Source: Strigops habroptila (lineage: Eukaryota; Chordata; Aves; Psittaciformes; Psittacidae). From it: a stretch of DNA of 64,000 bases. Made by a program: the position numbers and the translations under genes. The stretch's first letter is position 1, and the number at the start of each line of letters is the position of its first letter. Below are positions 37,038 to 49,128 of the stretch, one piece after another. A model generated the notes under the pieces. That model had not been told where the DNA came from. It did no database searches and worked only from the letters and a program-made list of their open reading frames with translations. The stretch is from the NCBI RefSeq assembly GCF_004027225.2, contig NC_046360.1:2902001-2966000 (forward strand), in the 5' to 3' direction.

Positions 37038-40000
37038 CTGAAACCCAACAGAGAGGGAGGTCATGCACTTGGAAATGGTGCTGCTGCCTGGTCACAGCAG
37101 CTTTTCTAATCCACAGCTAAGAATTAGTCTATATTCCTTCAAAAAAGGCAAAGAAACAAGAACTAGAAACCCCTTAAAAGCAAACAGCCACTATTTGGCT
37201 TTGTTCTTTAAACTGGAAGACCATTTTCAATTCAGAATATAACGAGTGTGAAGTAACGTGCTGGATTAACATTCAGAGCATGTTGGTTTTCCATCTCGGA
37301 GCTTATTCTGCTTGGCAGAACGCTTTCCTCAGAAGATTAAACACAATAATAATAATAATAGTAATAAGGCTTCCACTTCTTAGTCTGCTTTAAGGAAGCT
37401 GTGAAGGTGGCAGAACTGAACAAAGCCTGTCACGTTTCATTGCAAATAGACAAAAGTCCCTGGCAACAACCAAATGTTCCATCAGACCATGGTGGAAAAA
37501 AAAAAATAAGTAAATCTAAAAAATCATAAATTTAAAGCTTGATCTGAGGCAGGTTTTCAGTTCTAGTCTATGAGCAAACTGAGGGTCTCACTTAAACCAT
37601 GCTTCCGACACCTACTTAAGCCCTGCTTCAATGCTCACTAACAGTCCCCACCCACCCCAATCAGCTGGGTATTTCACACCTGATTATCACAGGCCCTGCA
37701 GGGTCTGGGGCTGGGCAGTGGCCCAGGGCTATGAAGTTCTCCAGCCAAGCACAGTGCACTGTTCCTCAGGCCCAGCTGCTGAGGGCAGCAGTGAGGAGCC
37801 AGGCAGGTGGTTTTGAAGCTGATAACGACACCAAAAAACTTGCTTTTCAGATTCTAAGATCTGAACATGAATTGGTCTGTGGATATACAACAGTCACACA
37901 CAAGTGAAGGACTCCAGTTGTTGAGCCTAACAGAGGGCAGAATACTCATCACTGAGCTGTGGCCACAGAACCCCCTAATGAAAATGTGTACAGAGCCCAA
38001 ACCACTTGGACTTGGACTTTTGCCACTGTAGCTTCTACTTCTTAGCACAATAAAAGACCTGAATTGCTCTGCAGCCAGTGAGCAGCTCTCACTAATGCCT
38101 TGTGAAACCTAGTAAAGGATGCAGAGGTGCCAAGTTTCATGTTCTCTGAGGAACTGGTTCTCAGTTGTGCAATTTTACCTTCATGGGGAAAGCTGAGCTC
38201 TCTGAGCTTTGGAAAAAGACACTCAAAAGCCCAGCACAATCCTGGAAAGCTTCATTTAATCCCTAGAACAACATTCAACTACTCTAGATGCACCTTGGAT
38301 TGTTAAAACCCACTTTTCCAGTTGTCCCAGCTGCGCAGACCAAGTGAGATACCAACTCCTTCTGTTGGCAGAACCAGCTACTGGAGACCCAAAAATAGTC
38401 TTACAAAAAAGAGAGAATAAAACATAAACGTACGTGTTTTGTGGTTTTCCTCACTCTCTCTGTATAGTCTGCTCACTTTTTCCACGAGTTCCCATTTTTC
38501 ACAGCATCCTGAGTAGTTGACAAAATTACAGGCAAGTATTTCCTTCAGCTGCCGAACGCTCAACCCTTCAATGTCTTCCAGACTTGAAATATCAGACAGA
38601 GATGCCCTTGCTCGCTTTCTGGACAGTCCAGGGGTCTGAAACATGTCAATTACATGGTTTTAGCTGTCCCGGTAAGTTCAGAGCACCAGATGTGGTGTTG
38701 CATTAAGCAACAGCAGCTTGGCTAAAGCGTTATTCTTTTTAAAGCAAGTTATGTGCAGATACATGGTGTTAGACACAGCTGACTAATCAGAACAAGATAC
38801 TAAATGTGACAGAGATTTAAGCACTTCATGATGTCACAAGCCAAAAATGCATTCTGTGGATAGTCCATCGCTCACCTGCTCTTCTGGACTTTCGTCTTCT
38901 TCATTATTGACAGAAGATGTTTCCGTTTGTCCCTGTGTACAAAACAAAACTATCAGGATAAAACCACATTATCCCTTATAAAACATGTTCCTTTGTACCC
39001 AACTTGATCACAAACAACAAGGACATTTTGAAGTGTCAATTGCTATTAAGCATTTTCAGTTTAAGTCACCTCTAACACCTCAACTTGTAATCTTACCTAA
39101 TAATCTTCTGGTTTCAGGTGAGAGCTAGAAAAGGCATTTTCCCTGCCACCCCAAACCATTCCTATTGGCATTTTATTTTAAAGCCATGCATACCTACTAA
39201 AAAAGCTATGCTGGACCAGAAACCACACAGTAATTCCTGTACCTGTAAAGGTGTTCCATTTCCTGTGCTTCCACTTCTGTTTGCAAGCTCTCCTTGAGAT
39301 GACACTGATACAGACATAGAAAATGGATGAGTAAAAAACCCTGAAGTCTGTGACCGTGACGAGTGCAAGCTGCTGCTGTCCATCTCCTCCAAACCCAACC
39401 CGTGGTGGCACAGCACCAGATCCACCAAGTCTTCCTTCTCTCTGCAGGTATCTGTTGGTATGTTTCTGAGAATCAGGTACTGACGCAGATCCTTCACTTT
39501 CAACCTCATTAACTGAGGGCGCTGAAAAGCTGTTTCTTGCAGCAAGTGGCAAGTGGAACATCTCCTGAGATTCTCTTGTGAAACGGAGCACACGGAGCAA
39601 AAATCCTTCTTGCAGTCACAACACACATGCTGAGGAGAAAGAGAAAATAACCTCAGCTGTACAGGAAACAAAGCCAGACCCTGCTCTTCCCTTCTCTGTC
39701 TGGGCTGTATCATTTACTTTAAGTCTTTCAATTGTCGATTTTGACACAGAGCATTTTTAGGATTTATGTTTAGAAAAGTGCCCTGTCAGTTTTGCAGGAG
39801 TTCCAAGGAAACCCCATTGCTTTTGCAGCACTTCTGTAAGCTACAATCTTATCTGAGGGTTCAGTGAAAAAACCATTATGAATGAACAAATGAATGAAGT
39901 ACTCCAGATGTAGGTTAGCCAATAAAGGAAACCGAATATCAGTTAATTTCATGGTATGTTAAAAGACATCTGAATACACTGAGTGTCACAGCTGTATTCA

Positions 40001-43000
40001 CATGTGTAAAATACAGTATAAACCCCAAACTCTACATAACATTCTGCTTCCTCCATTGATTCAAAGAACTCAAAGTAGGCCTTAAATGTGGTGAATTCAT
40101 AGCAGGTAAGTACTCCCAAATGCCCAGGTGTCATTTCTGACAAGAGCTTTGTTCACAAGGCTCATACAACACACACAAGCTGGAACAGGCAAGACTTTGA
40201 GCAGTGATTTTAAATGGTCACCTCATCCACTGTGAGCAAATCAAGTTTTTCAGGCTTTTAGTAAATTCATATTAGCTTCATAAAACATCCCTATGCAACA
40301 CTTAATTCAACAATGTGTTTGCCATGTGAACAACAGGATGCACAGGAAGGGGAAACTGAACACTCAAAGTGAGGAAGGAGGCTTCATATTTATCTAAAAG
40401 AGCTGCAGGGGATTAGGTCACACTGGGCAGTCATATAAAACCAGTATTAACAAACTTCCTAACTCACCAACCTGCCTCCAAATGAAGCAAGAGCCTGTTG
40501 AAGTGCAACAGCATTTAACAGAACTAAACCTGGTCTGAAGCAAACGGAGTGACACGAGTATGTCACAGAAGGAAGCTGTGACACTATATTGTGAGTTTTT
40601 AGCTTTTCCATCACACAGTTTGTTCATTCCAATAGTCAACCACTGCATGTGGTATCGTGTTCAAAACCAGGCTTGTTTTAATGTTTAAGGTTCTGAAGCT
40701 AAAACACATATCTTACACATGAGACTCCTCTCATTTTTAGGTCAGAGCAGATCCAGTGTGTCACTGATTAATGAACATCAGACTCTTAACTTCTAATCCT
40801 GTCTGACATTAATTTCCTGTGACCTCAGAGTAAGGCACTTACTCCCTTCCCTGGCTCTCTGCCCCGGGTATCCTTATCTAAGGAAGAACACACATTCATC
40901 TCCCGGTAGGCCTACAGATCAGCTCCTATGAGTGGAAATACTGTGTATTAAGAAATATACTCACTTTTTTCCTGAAAACCGAAAAGGAAAGTCCACAGGC
41001 TTTGCAAACTATGTTAGTGCCTGCAGCAGCTGGAGATGGGTATGCCGAGAAGTCCGTGTTTGGTGCGAATCGGAACGGGCCAGCGCCTCCCCCAAAGCCA
41101 GCCTGCTGGCCACGGACCGCTCCAGTACCCATCACTTCATTCAGCAATCCACAGCAGGAAGCCCACATGGAAGTAGCTCCCGCCTGAAAAACATTCATAA
41201 AGCCAAAAAAAGAGAGTTAATATCTGCAAGCCCACATCAGATGTGCCTTGCTACTGAAATGCTACTTCAGTCCATCTGTCATCATCCCAGAAGCATGTGG
41301 TGCGAATTCCCAGAGCACCAGGAATTCAGCACGCTAACGGCTGGAACAGCCCAATAATCCCCACTTCCCAGCTGCAAAGCAAAGTCGGTGGGATTTGCTT
41401 CCAAGAGGCTAACACAGGCAAAAGGAGCTCGCTTTTATAACTCCTTTGCTAGCAGAGTTGTGCACAAAAAGGGGAAGGAATAAGGAGGTAATGCAACAAC
41501 GGAGCAAAGAACGAGTCTAACAGCCAGTCATAGGTGAAGGGCAAAACCTGAAGTGATGACAAGTAGCAACACAGCAATTTATCATAATTAGTGCAGATCC
41601 CCTGCAGGATCCTCTGCAGAACTAACCCAGCTCTTCTATGACTCACACGCAACTCTCTAAAAAAACAAACCCAAAAACCTTTCTGGATTTTCAAACTGGA
41701 AAGTATTAAACCAAACCTCATTAGAAACTAGTTACAGTCCAGTTTCTCTGAGAGGGAAATGTTCTTCGAGACCTCCCTCAGCCTGCTGCTTTGCTGTCTT
41801 ACAAAACATCCAACAGAACTTAACATAACTCTAAATGAACTTACTCTATATTGACTGGATTTCAGTTGTGAGTCACACAATCTTAAAAGACCATAAAAAA
41901 CATAATATACATGAATCAATGGCTACTTTTTATCCTTGGAAGTCTTTAGCACTAGATTCTCTATCGAAAGTGTGTATTCTACTTAAAGCTGGAATTTGGA
42001 CTCCCAAGTTGTTCACGTCACATGTTTAATCACTGTCATGTGGCTCACTGAAAGAATCACATCAGGTTCTTTCTGAAAGGAAACTGAGTGGTACAACTTC
42101 ATTTAAACTTTATATATGTATAAAGTTATATATATACACGTAATATGTAATTATACGTAAATATATGTAATATATGTAATTACATATGTAATATATATAT
42201 ATTTTCTTAATTATGCTGATTAGAGCTGTTCTGGTTTTCATTCCAGGGCAGCATCTTTCCCCCCCCCCCCAAGACATAAAATAATTGCTTTTGAGACTTG
42301 TAGTTCTCACTGTAAAACCTAAACCGACCAGAACATGCACTTCAGCTCAGTCATGATGGTGCTTTAACTCCTGTAGTAACTGGATTAATTTCTACATGAA
42401 GTTGCACATTTACCCTGGACAGAACACAGCCCTGTTACATTTGTGGGAACTTAACACAACATCCTGGGCTATGCCAGAACATCTCCTTTCAAACCACTGA
42501 GCACAACGGGCAAGGGAAGAGTCCTCACTCTGTGGTGAGAAACAATGCCATAGGACCAAACATGTTCTACACCACCACCTTCATGCAAGTGCCTTAAGTA
42601 CAGAACATCAAAAGCATCTCTCCAACCCACACAAACCCAGTGTTTCACTTTTACTGTTGTAAGCTGACATTAGAAGTGTTGCGATACAGTGAAATAACGA
42701 ACACAGTCACTTTGCTCACATGACACTGTGTGCAGTTATAACATCGAACAGTCATGCAACAAATTAAATTCACTAATTTTATAGGTGTTTCAAGAGCAAA
42801 ATTCATCCCAGGCATGACCAGAAACCTCCATGCAATGAGCACCCCCCACACAGGAGAAAACCTCCCCAAGCCTCCTGCGAACGGAGTTCAAGGGGGATGA
42901 ACTCCAGTGGCCCTGCCCTGACCCCCGGCCAAGACACAGGTAGCCCCAGCACGTGGCTGCACTCCAGATACACGGAGCGCTTGGAGCCTCTCCAGCATGT

Positions 43001-44642
43001 GATCAGGCTTCTGTGACAATCATTAAACTCTCACCAAACCCAGACCTGGTTTTTACTTGCCAATAATAAAGAGTGGAAACAGATCAATATTAATTTTTCC
43101 TACACAAGTTCTGCATAATTATTCTAGTTTATTAGGCAAGAGTAATTCACTTCCTAGAAATACATTCTGAAAACCAATGAGAGCACCAAGTTGTAAAACT
43201 TTAAACTGGGACTTTTGAAAAATAAAGTATTTTTTTAAATATTATTTAATATTTAAAAACGATCTATCTCCCTGGTAGTTTGACCTGCTTCCTTGACTTG
43301 TTTGATTCAAGAGCCTGCAACAAGTGCTCAGACATAACCGTCAACACTAAATAAATAAATACGTTGGAAATTTGTTACCTATTTTGGGTAAATGAACTTT
43401 GTTAGTATCAAAATCTCTTCATGCTCACTGCCAAGCATTCAGTCATTTTGAGGTGAGAGGTAAAGCAACGTGGCAGCGTTAATTTTCTCCTTAACCTAAG
43501 TCAGCTGTGAATGCTTTCTATGCACTTGTGGCCTTAACCGATAATCGAATTACAGTGTCTAGACTCTTCATATTACTCTGTAAAGAAATGAGACCATGCT
43601 GAGAAGCACCAACACAAAATGCAAATGAAACACTAAAACAAAAACTCCTTCCCTTGAGAATTAATTCAAATTTTGCCAATTTCTGCACCAAAACCCTTTC
43701 CAACCACACCAGGCACCACTTCCATATTCTCTTCTCACAAGCTGCCATCAGCTTATCTTCTCTCTCCATACGTTATGTGCATCCCATACGGGCAAATTAC
43801 AGCACTGGAACTTCTCTGCTCTTGTTTTTGGCTTTAGGGACGTTTAGTAACCTGATGAGACTTTCCCCTCAGAAAGACATGCACCCCAAGAAGCTGAGAG
43901 GCTGCATGCAGCTCCTTCCACACCCGTGCGAGCAGGATGTGCTATCAAAACCGGCAAACCAAGAGGAGAGCAGCAGGAGGAATATTTTTTCCTCTCTTTT
44001 TAGCTGAAATTTCGTCTTTACCCCCACTCTGCGATGAAGCAAGGCTCTTTCAGGGACCGAGCACCCCTCGGAACCCACCGAACTGGGAGCTCCCCGGTCA
44101 CCACCACCACCCTCAGCCCTCACCTGAACGCACAACGACAATCTCGAACGCGAAAGAGGCTCTTCTGGGGGGGATCGAACCCGCGGCCGCAGCGGGGCCT
44201 CCCCGCTCGTCCCCGCACACCGGCCGGGCGGGGGCCGGCTCCCAACCGCCGCCCCTCAACCGCCGCCCGCCTCACAGGCCCAACCCCCACGCACCGCCGC
44301 GAGCCCGGCTCCGACCCGCTCCCAGCGCGGCCGCTCCTTCAGAGCGGGGCGGGGGTCGGCGCCGGGGCTCGCCTCAGGCGGCGGCACCACCAGGCCCTGC
44401 CCGGCTGCTGAGTCAGTGCAGGGCTGCTCGGTGAGGTGATCCCCGACCCGGGAGTCCCTCATTAACGGGGCAGGGACAGCCGCCCGGCCTGTAGGCGAGC
44501 ACAGAGGGGAGGGGCGGCCCGGCCCACCGGGGTCCCGACCCCGTCACGCAGCGGTTCGCCCCTCTCTTCCCTCCCCGCAGCGAGGGGAAGGGCGCCCTCC
44601 CGACCGGAGGATACCCGCCGCCGCCGTCCCCTTCACCTTCAT
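36850..44642 (-). CDS. RNF34: RNF34 E3 ubiquitin ligase, spliced coding region, 6 exons, 352 aa
   Basis: Joined on the minus strand: 44642-44637, 41183-40965, 39629-39243, 38932-38876, 38635-38434 and 37037-36850. This gives 352 codons plus TAA. Domains: FYVE-like zinc finger (C62/C65, C78/C81, C86/C89, C99/C102), SAP-like region (about 110-150), acidic spacer (205-223), a second helical SAP-like segment (224-290) and a C-terminal RING (C305, C308, C320, H322, C326, C329, C336, C339). Family knowledge: RNF34 (CARP1/RFI) ubiquitinates caspase-8/10, p53 and PGC-1alpha and damps apoptosis; it associates with membranes and cytosol. The start ATG AAG lies in a CpG island with donor GTGAAG, which restores the family N-terminus MKAGATSMW. 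Human is about 372 residues; most of the shortfall is in the acidic spacer. Converges with KDM2B and diverges from ANAPC5. Confidence 0.94.
37038..38433 (-). other. RNF34 intron 5
   Basis: GT to AG on the minus strand. Holds an (AAT)n-like run (37347-37366) and an A-rich tract (37495-37507). No exon seen. Confidence 0.8.
38434..38635 (-). CDS. RNF34: RNF34 exon 5, aa 224-291
   Basis: The acceptor is catgtttcag and the donor acac|gtacgt (phase 1). Codes [20 protein letters not shown] and [20 protein letters not shown] with [11 protein letters not shown], the conserved SAP-like segment before the RING. Confidence 0.94.
38876..38932 (-). CDS. RNF34: RNF34 exon 4, acidic spacer, aa 205-223
   Basis: 57 nt coding [19 protein letters not shown], acceptor tgtacacag, donor cag|gtgagc. 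In phase with both neighbours. The acidic run is much shorter than the Asp/Glu-rich human counterpart (about 30 residues). Confidence 0.83.
38933..39242 (-). other. RNF34 intron 3
   Basis: 310 bases. I looked for a longer acidic exon and saw none. Confidence 0.8.
39243..39629 (-). CDS. RNF34: RNF34 exon 3, aa 76-204, FYVE-like finger end and SAP-like region
   Basis: The acceptor is tttctcctcag and the donor cag|gtacag. Codes [55 protein letters not shown] and a Ser-rich tail. 129 codons, phase 0. Confidence 0.95.
39630..40964 (-). other. RNF34 intron 2
   Basis: 1.3 kb, GTGAGT to CTCAG on the minus strand; splits the FYVE-like finger. Nothing else recognised. Confidence 0.8.
40965..41183 (-). 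CDS. RNF34: RNF34 exon 2, aa 3-75, FYVE-like finger start
   Basis: The acceptor is tttttcag and the donor aaa|gtgagt. Codes [20 protein letters not shown] and ends [17 protein letters not shown] with the first Cys pair of the zinc finger. 73 codons. An in-frame upstream ATG in the intron is not the start. Confidence 0.95.
42110..42205. repeat. AT-rich (TA/TGTA)n microsatellite
   Basis: Alternating TATATA, GTAATATATG and TACGTAA units over about 95 bases. Low complexity and partly self-complementary. Confidence 0.85.
42259..42270. repeat. Poly-C run
   Basis: Twelve consecutive C. Likely length-variable or prone to sequencing error. Confidence 0.9.
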
Positions 44643-44925
44643 GGCCGCTCCACCGCCGCCACTCGCGCTCCAGCGCCCCCGGGCGCCGTCCGCCGCGGCA
44701 ACCCCCGGCGCCGACCCCCGCCCCGCGCGGCGCTCCGGCGGGCCGCCTCACGGAGGGCGGGCCTTCCCACCGCGCCGCACGCCATTGGCTGTCCAGCCGC
44801 CGACGGCGAGCGGGCGGAGCCAATGGGAGGAGAGGGAGCGCCCGTGCGTTGGCGGGAGAAGAGTTGGGGCGGGGGGGGCACGGAGCGGGGAGTGCGGTGA
44901 GGCGGGAGCGAGGAGTCACCGGGGA
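44170..44925 (-). promoter_or_regulatory. RNF34: CpG island promoter of RNF34
   Basis: GC- and CpG-dense sequence around the first exon. Two CCAAT-type boxes lie upstream of the ATG on the gene's strand or its complement (44782-44788 CCATTGG; 44819-44825 GCCAATG). No TATA box. The start site would be upstream of 44642 (higher coordinate). Confidence 0.75.
44637..44642 (-). CDS. RNF34: RNF34 first coding exon, 2 codons (Met-Lys)
   Basis: ATG AAG then donor GTGAAG on the minus strand, within the CpG island. Chosen because the next exon starts exactly at the Ala of MKAGATSMW and is in phase 0. Confidence 0.8.
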
Positions 44926-45973
44926 ACGGGGCTGTTACCTCATGGTCGGGGTTTTACCTGTGTACAGCGACGGTGCAGGGTAGCCACGGTGGCTGTAACT
45001 CGCCAAGCCTGAGCAGACAGACATGAGGTCTGGTACAGACAGACTGACATGGGGTCTGGCACAGACATGGGGTCCAGCACATTGCTCACAGAGCTGGGAG
45101 TCTGGAAGTCACCAGAATTCCAGAGTCTCCGCACCTCTGCGAACAAGCAGGGTTTGTCAGAAGGAGAAATAAAAGCCCCCATGGTGTAGGCAAAAGGCCA
45201 TGGTGCTGATTTTCTTACCAAGCCTTTTGGTGGTAATCTTTAAGTAATAGAAAAGAAGGTTTGTTATTTAAAACTCCAGTTCCGGCTAGCTTCTAGACGC
45301 CATTATTAGCTTCTCAGTGCTGTGAATGAGATACATATATATATAAAATAATAATCATAGGTTGTAAGAAAGCTTTTCACCAGAGGGTTCCATTAGAGAA
45401 AGCCACACGATACAAACCCAACCAAGTCTTCAGGAAAGCTTTACATAAGAGTGCACAAGGCCAAGAATAAAGGAGGCCTTTGCCAAGAAGAGGAACAGAC
45501 AAAAGTGGCTGAAAATAAATTGTGACTGCAAATCAAATATACCCGCACAGAAGGTTGCATGCAGCCTTTACTAATTTCTGCAGGAAGGATCTATTTTTGG
45601 AGCAAGTCAGATACAAGAACTGAGTAAAGAGAAAAGTGGTATGGAATTGCCACGAGAACAGAACAGTCTTGGCTGCTTTAGCACCAAGAGCAGATACTTC
45701 GTGCAGTCCAACTTCTGGGTTTGCACTAACACTGTATCTTAATTCGAAATCAGGTCATCTCTTTTTGGAAATGCTTATGATCCTCAGCAAGACTTTTATA
45801 GGCTATGAACTTTTACACATGATTTCATAGAAAATGCCCTTTTTTTTTCCCAATAATAACTTGTCGTTTGAGTCAAAGCAACTGAAAAGAGAGAACAGCC
45901 TTGTGACTACCATGTTGGAACAAGCAATGGCACATTTCCCACATTTCTTATGGAAGAGATTGCTTTAAGACAC
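44926..45973. other. Intergenic between RNF34 and ANAPC5, left part
   Basis: No coding region or known RNA recognised. Contains three GACATGGGGTC-like repeats near 45040-45075 (imperfect tandem CAGACATGGGGTCTGG/CC units). Confidence 0.6.
45040..45078 (+). repeat. Short imperfect tandem repeat (TGACATGGGGTC units)
   Basis: Units CTGACATGGGGTCTGGCACA and CAGACATGGGGTCCAGCACA, with a related ACAGACATGAGGTCTGGTAC just before. About 20-22 bases per unit. Confidence 0.75.
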
Positions 45974-46562
45974 TGGCGTGGTTTAAGCCCAGCTGGTAGC
46001 TCAGAACCACGCAGCTGCTTGCTCACTCCCCCCCTTAATCCCCCCCCAAAATAATCCCATAGGTTGAGATAAGACCAGTCCAGTAACTGAGGTATAATGC
46101 AAAACTACTACCACCAATAATAATAATGATAAGGGAAATAACAAGGGGAGAGAATATAAAACTAAAAGGGAGGAAAGGAAAAGAACAGAATAAACACAAG
46201 TGATGCACAATGCAATTGCTCACCACCCACCGACCAATACTCAGTCCAACCCGAGCAGCGATCTGGGCCTTCCGGGTGACTCCCCCCAGTTTATATACTG
46301 GGCATGACGTGCTGTGCTATGGAATACCCCTTTGGCTACTTTGGGTCAGGTGTCCTGTCTCTGCTTCCTCCCAGCTTCTTGTGCCCCTCCTCGTTGGCAG
46401 AGCACGAGACTGAGAAAGTCCTTGATCAGAGTCAGCAATACTGAGCAACAACTGAAAACATCAGTGTCTTATCAGTGTTGTTCTCAGACTAAAGTCGAAA
46501 ACACAGCACTGCACCAGCTACTAAGAAGGAGAAAAATAACTGTTACAGCTGAACCCAGGACA
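45974..46562 (-). mobile_element. Solo LTR, avian ERVL-like, minus orientation, with 5-bp TSD
   Basis: Read on the minus strand it starts TGTCCTGGGTTCAGCTGTAA and ends AAACCACGCCA, i.e. TG...CA. A TATA box TATATAAA lies at 46290-46297 (minus). It is bounded by the perfect 5-base target-site duplication GACAC (45969-45973 and 46563-46567). The sequence resembles the abundant LTRs of songbird-type ERVs. No gag, pol or env sequence is present, so this is a solo LTR left by recombination. The 5-bp duplication suits a class III (ERVL) element; the family name is an inference from memory. Confidence 0.88.
46290..46297 (-). promoter_or_regulatory. LTR TATA box
   Basis: TATATAAA on the minus strand in the LTR U3 region, followed by CTGGGGGG. 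It would fire towards RNF34. Confidence 0.6.
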
Positions 46563-46567
46563 GACAC

Positions 46568-48412
46568 CTTAAGAAATACCAGTATAGTTTGGTTTTAAGA
46601 AACCTCTATGTCACCTGTCGATTCAGAGTCACCCCTGAAGTACCAAATCATACACACATTTGTGTTAATAACCTTAAAACATGAGAGCTCCTCATGCAGT
46701 CACTGTAAGCGGGGTAAAATCTCTGTCCCACAGAGGAGCCAAACTGAGCTAAAACCTAAAAATGTTTCCTTTAGCTCTGTTAAAGACTTGCCAACAAGAA
46801 ATCCTCCCAAACACAGATGTTTTAGGGAGTAACGTGGGCCTGAGAGAGCTGAGATCTGGTGACTGTGCTGGCAGCTGCAGTTGCCACTCCCGCCTTAATT
46901 TGGGCAGATCTTGATGAATCATATTTGTAATGTGACATTTTTTGCACTTTTAATGCATTACTGTGTCTAAATGGTAATGTGGAGATTGTTTTTACACTCC
47001 ACCAGCTACCCTGTGGCTGAAAAGTCGCATTTGCAGAAGCTCTATTAATAAAAGACTTGCCCTGACTGAGCCTTCTGGATCGTGCCAAGGAAGCATTAAA
47101 AGATTTAAATCTATTAATGCTGATGTCCCATTTCCTTCTGCCACAAAATAACAAGTGGTGATGACTCGCTGCAGCTCAGTAATCCCCCAAGGTTTTACAC
47201 ATCAGGAGAAGTGATTCTTACCAGGAATATTCCCTTGGTTTTAATGTAACAACTTGCAAAATTTTATGGTGAAGTTAAATAATAATAATTATAATGAATT
47301 GTTGGGCTTTATTTGGGAATTTCAGGTTGGATATTAATACCCATAGAGAGGCTGGCTGTTAATACCCATAGAGAGAATCTTTATAGTATTCATTTTTTAT
47401 ACCAGAGACACACATTACCTTGGAATTACCTTTGAGAAGGTTTTCAGATTGCAGAGGCTTGGTTCAACAGGTTCAGAGTAGCACGAAAACACACACAGAT
47501 CTCCAAACCCAGCAGAGGCCATTTCATGTTTCATCAGCTCAGGCCTGTTACTCATCAGCATCAGCCTATTTTAAGTAAAGATAAAAGAGGACTTTTTCAG
47601 TTGTGTTACTCAATCTTGAATTTAATGCAACCAAAATAACCTCTTGCTGCTTATTTGGAGGGCTGTTTTTTGAGGCGTGTGGGTTTATTTAGATATGCTT
47701 TAAAAGCATTTAAAATGCATAAATGTTCTCTGTACCACACGCTGAAGGGTTGTCAGCAGAGTTCACACGTTGGTTTCAGAGCGCTACACAGGAGCACCAA
47801 AACCAGATGTGTTTGTCATTTCCTTTTTCCTCCCAGTCCTGCCCGTGCTGGCTGCATCCAACTGCTGTCTCCTCTCCCACCCCTCCCTGCCAAGCCACTC
47901 CACCATTTCAGTGTTTCCTCACAAGCCACCACGCTTGATTTTCAGGAAATGGCAGTAAATTGACCTCCGTAACGTAACAGCTGTAGTTATTGCCTGTGTT
48001 TTACATTCAGATGCAGTTCAATGAGTATTAGTTCATTGAGGGCTAGGAAGCTAACATTAATTTTGCCATCAACAACTAGCTACAACGTTCAGTTTCTTAC
48101 ATGTAAATGTATTCTAGAAAATTACTCCACGCTTGATTTGCCTCCTCCTCTCGCCACCCCCAAGCATGAATCAGGAGCATCTCAACTGAGATCCCCGGGG
48201 GCATGCAGATGTATAATAATATTGAGTATTGTTTTGCTCTCACTTGCAAAAATGAGAACTATTATAATAATTGGAGTATTTTCCTTGGGAGCATGATGCC
48301 TTAATGAAGCACTTTTAACAACTTATTGAGAAAATTAAAACTTAGGCGTGGAAATATCTGTGTTGCATCACAATTAATTGGCAAGAAATCCAATCTAACA
48401 GGAATCGATTCG
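46568..48412. other. Intergenic between RNF34 and ANAPC5, right part
   Basis: AT-rich, no gene recognised. Contains a 25-bp partial tandem duplication (47334-47375). Confidence 0.6.
47334..47375 (+). repeat. 25-bp partial tandem duplication
   Basis: TTAATACCCATAGAGAG occurs at 47334 and again at 47359, with GGCTGGCTG between. One full and one partial copy. Confidence 0.9.
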
Positions 48413-48508
48413 CTCTGTGGTGTCCCTGCCCATGGCACCGGGGTTGGAACTAGATGACTTTAAGGTCCTTTCCAACCCAAACCATTGTGTTATTCTATGA
48501 TTCTATAG
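48413..48508 (+). mobile_element. CR1 LINE 3' scrap, sense
   Basis: GGTGTCCCTGCCCATGGCAC then GGAACTAGATGACTTTAAGG, TCCAACCCAAACCATT and the terminal ATTCTATGATTCTAT octamer repeat. Only the last about 95 bases of a CR1. Confidence 0.92.
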
Positions 48509-49128
48509 AGGAAATGCTTGCATGAGAGCACAGATCAGCCTTCCCAGAGAATCCCATAACAGCCTCCTCCATCGGCTATGGGGAAACGCCATGTCCTCGC
48601 AGTGGTTCTCCTCACCAGGACACATGGGTCAGCCCCACCGGGACAACAGTGGTGACCACCACACCTTCCTCAGAGGGCTGCAGCACACCCATGAAGGGCC
48701 GCGGAGACCCAGGCCCTTGCGGTTTGGGTGCCGGTCCCCACAGGGCTGTGGCGGGACCAACATGGAGGCCTGAGGTAATGGACGAGGCATGACCGGGCTG
48801 TGGCTGACAACAGGCAGTGCGCAACCTGCAGGGCCACGGGCCATAGCTCGCCCATCCGCAGCGTGCCCGAAGGGGCCGCGGCACCTCGGAGGAGCCCCGC
48901 ACGATGCCTCAGAGCCCGGCAGCTGCCCCGCCGTGCACCCGCTGCCCCCAGGCTCCATCTCCTCCCCGGAACGTCCTCCCTCAGCATCATCCCGCCAACC
49001 GGCCCCGCTGTGGCAGCGCACAGCCCCGCCTCTGATTGGCCGCAGCGCGGCCCATGTGGTTGCAGCGGTAGCGGCGATTGGCCGGCGGGTGAGTCCGGTT
49101 TCCCGGGCTGCGGGCTCCGGGTGGCGCC

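Larger units (their letters stand above)
41184..44636 (-). other. RNF34 intron 1
   Basis: 3.45 kb. It holds an AT-rich microsatellite (42110-42205), a poly-C run (42259-42270) and, at its high-coordinate end, CpG-island sequence. No exon seen. Confidence 0.8.

Noticed and set aside
40926-41198. RNF34 starting at an in-frame ATG before AGATSMW (MNVFQ...)
   Set aside because: That ATG is upstream of the acceptor tttttcag, in the intron. The ATG AAG exon in the CpG island restores the family N-terminus.
45974-46562. Full endogenous retrovirus
   Set aside because: Only one LTR with matching target duplication on both sides; no internal coding sequence.
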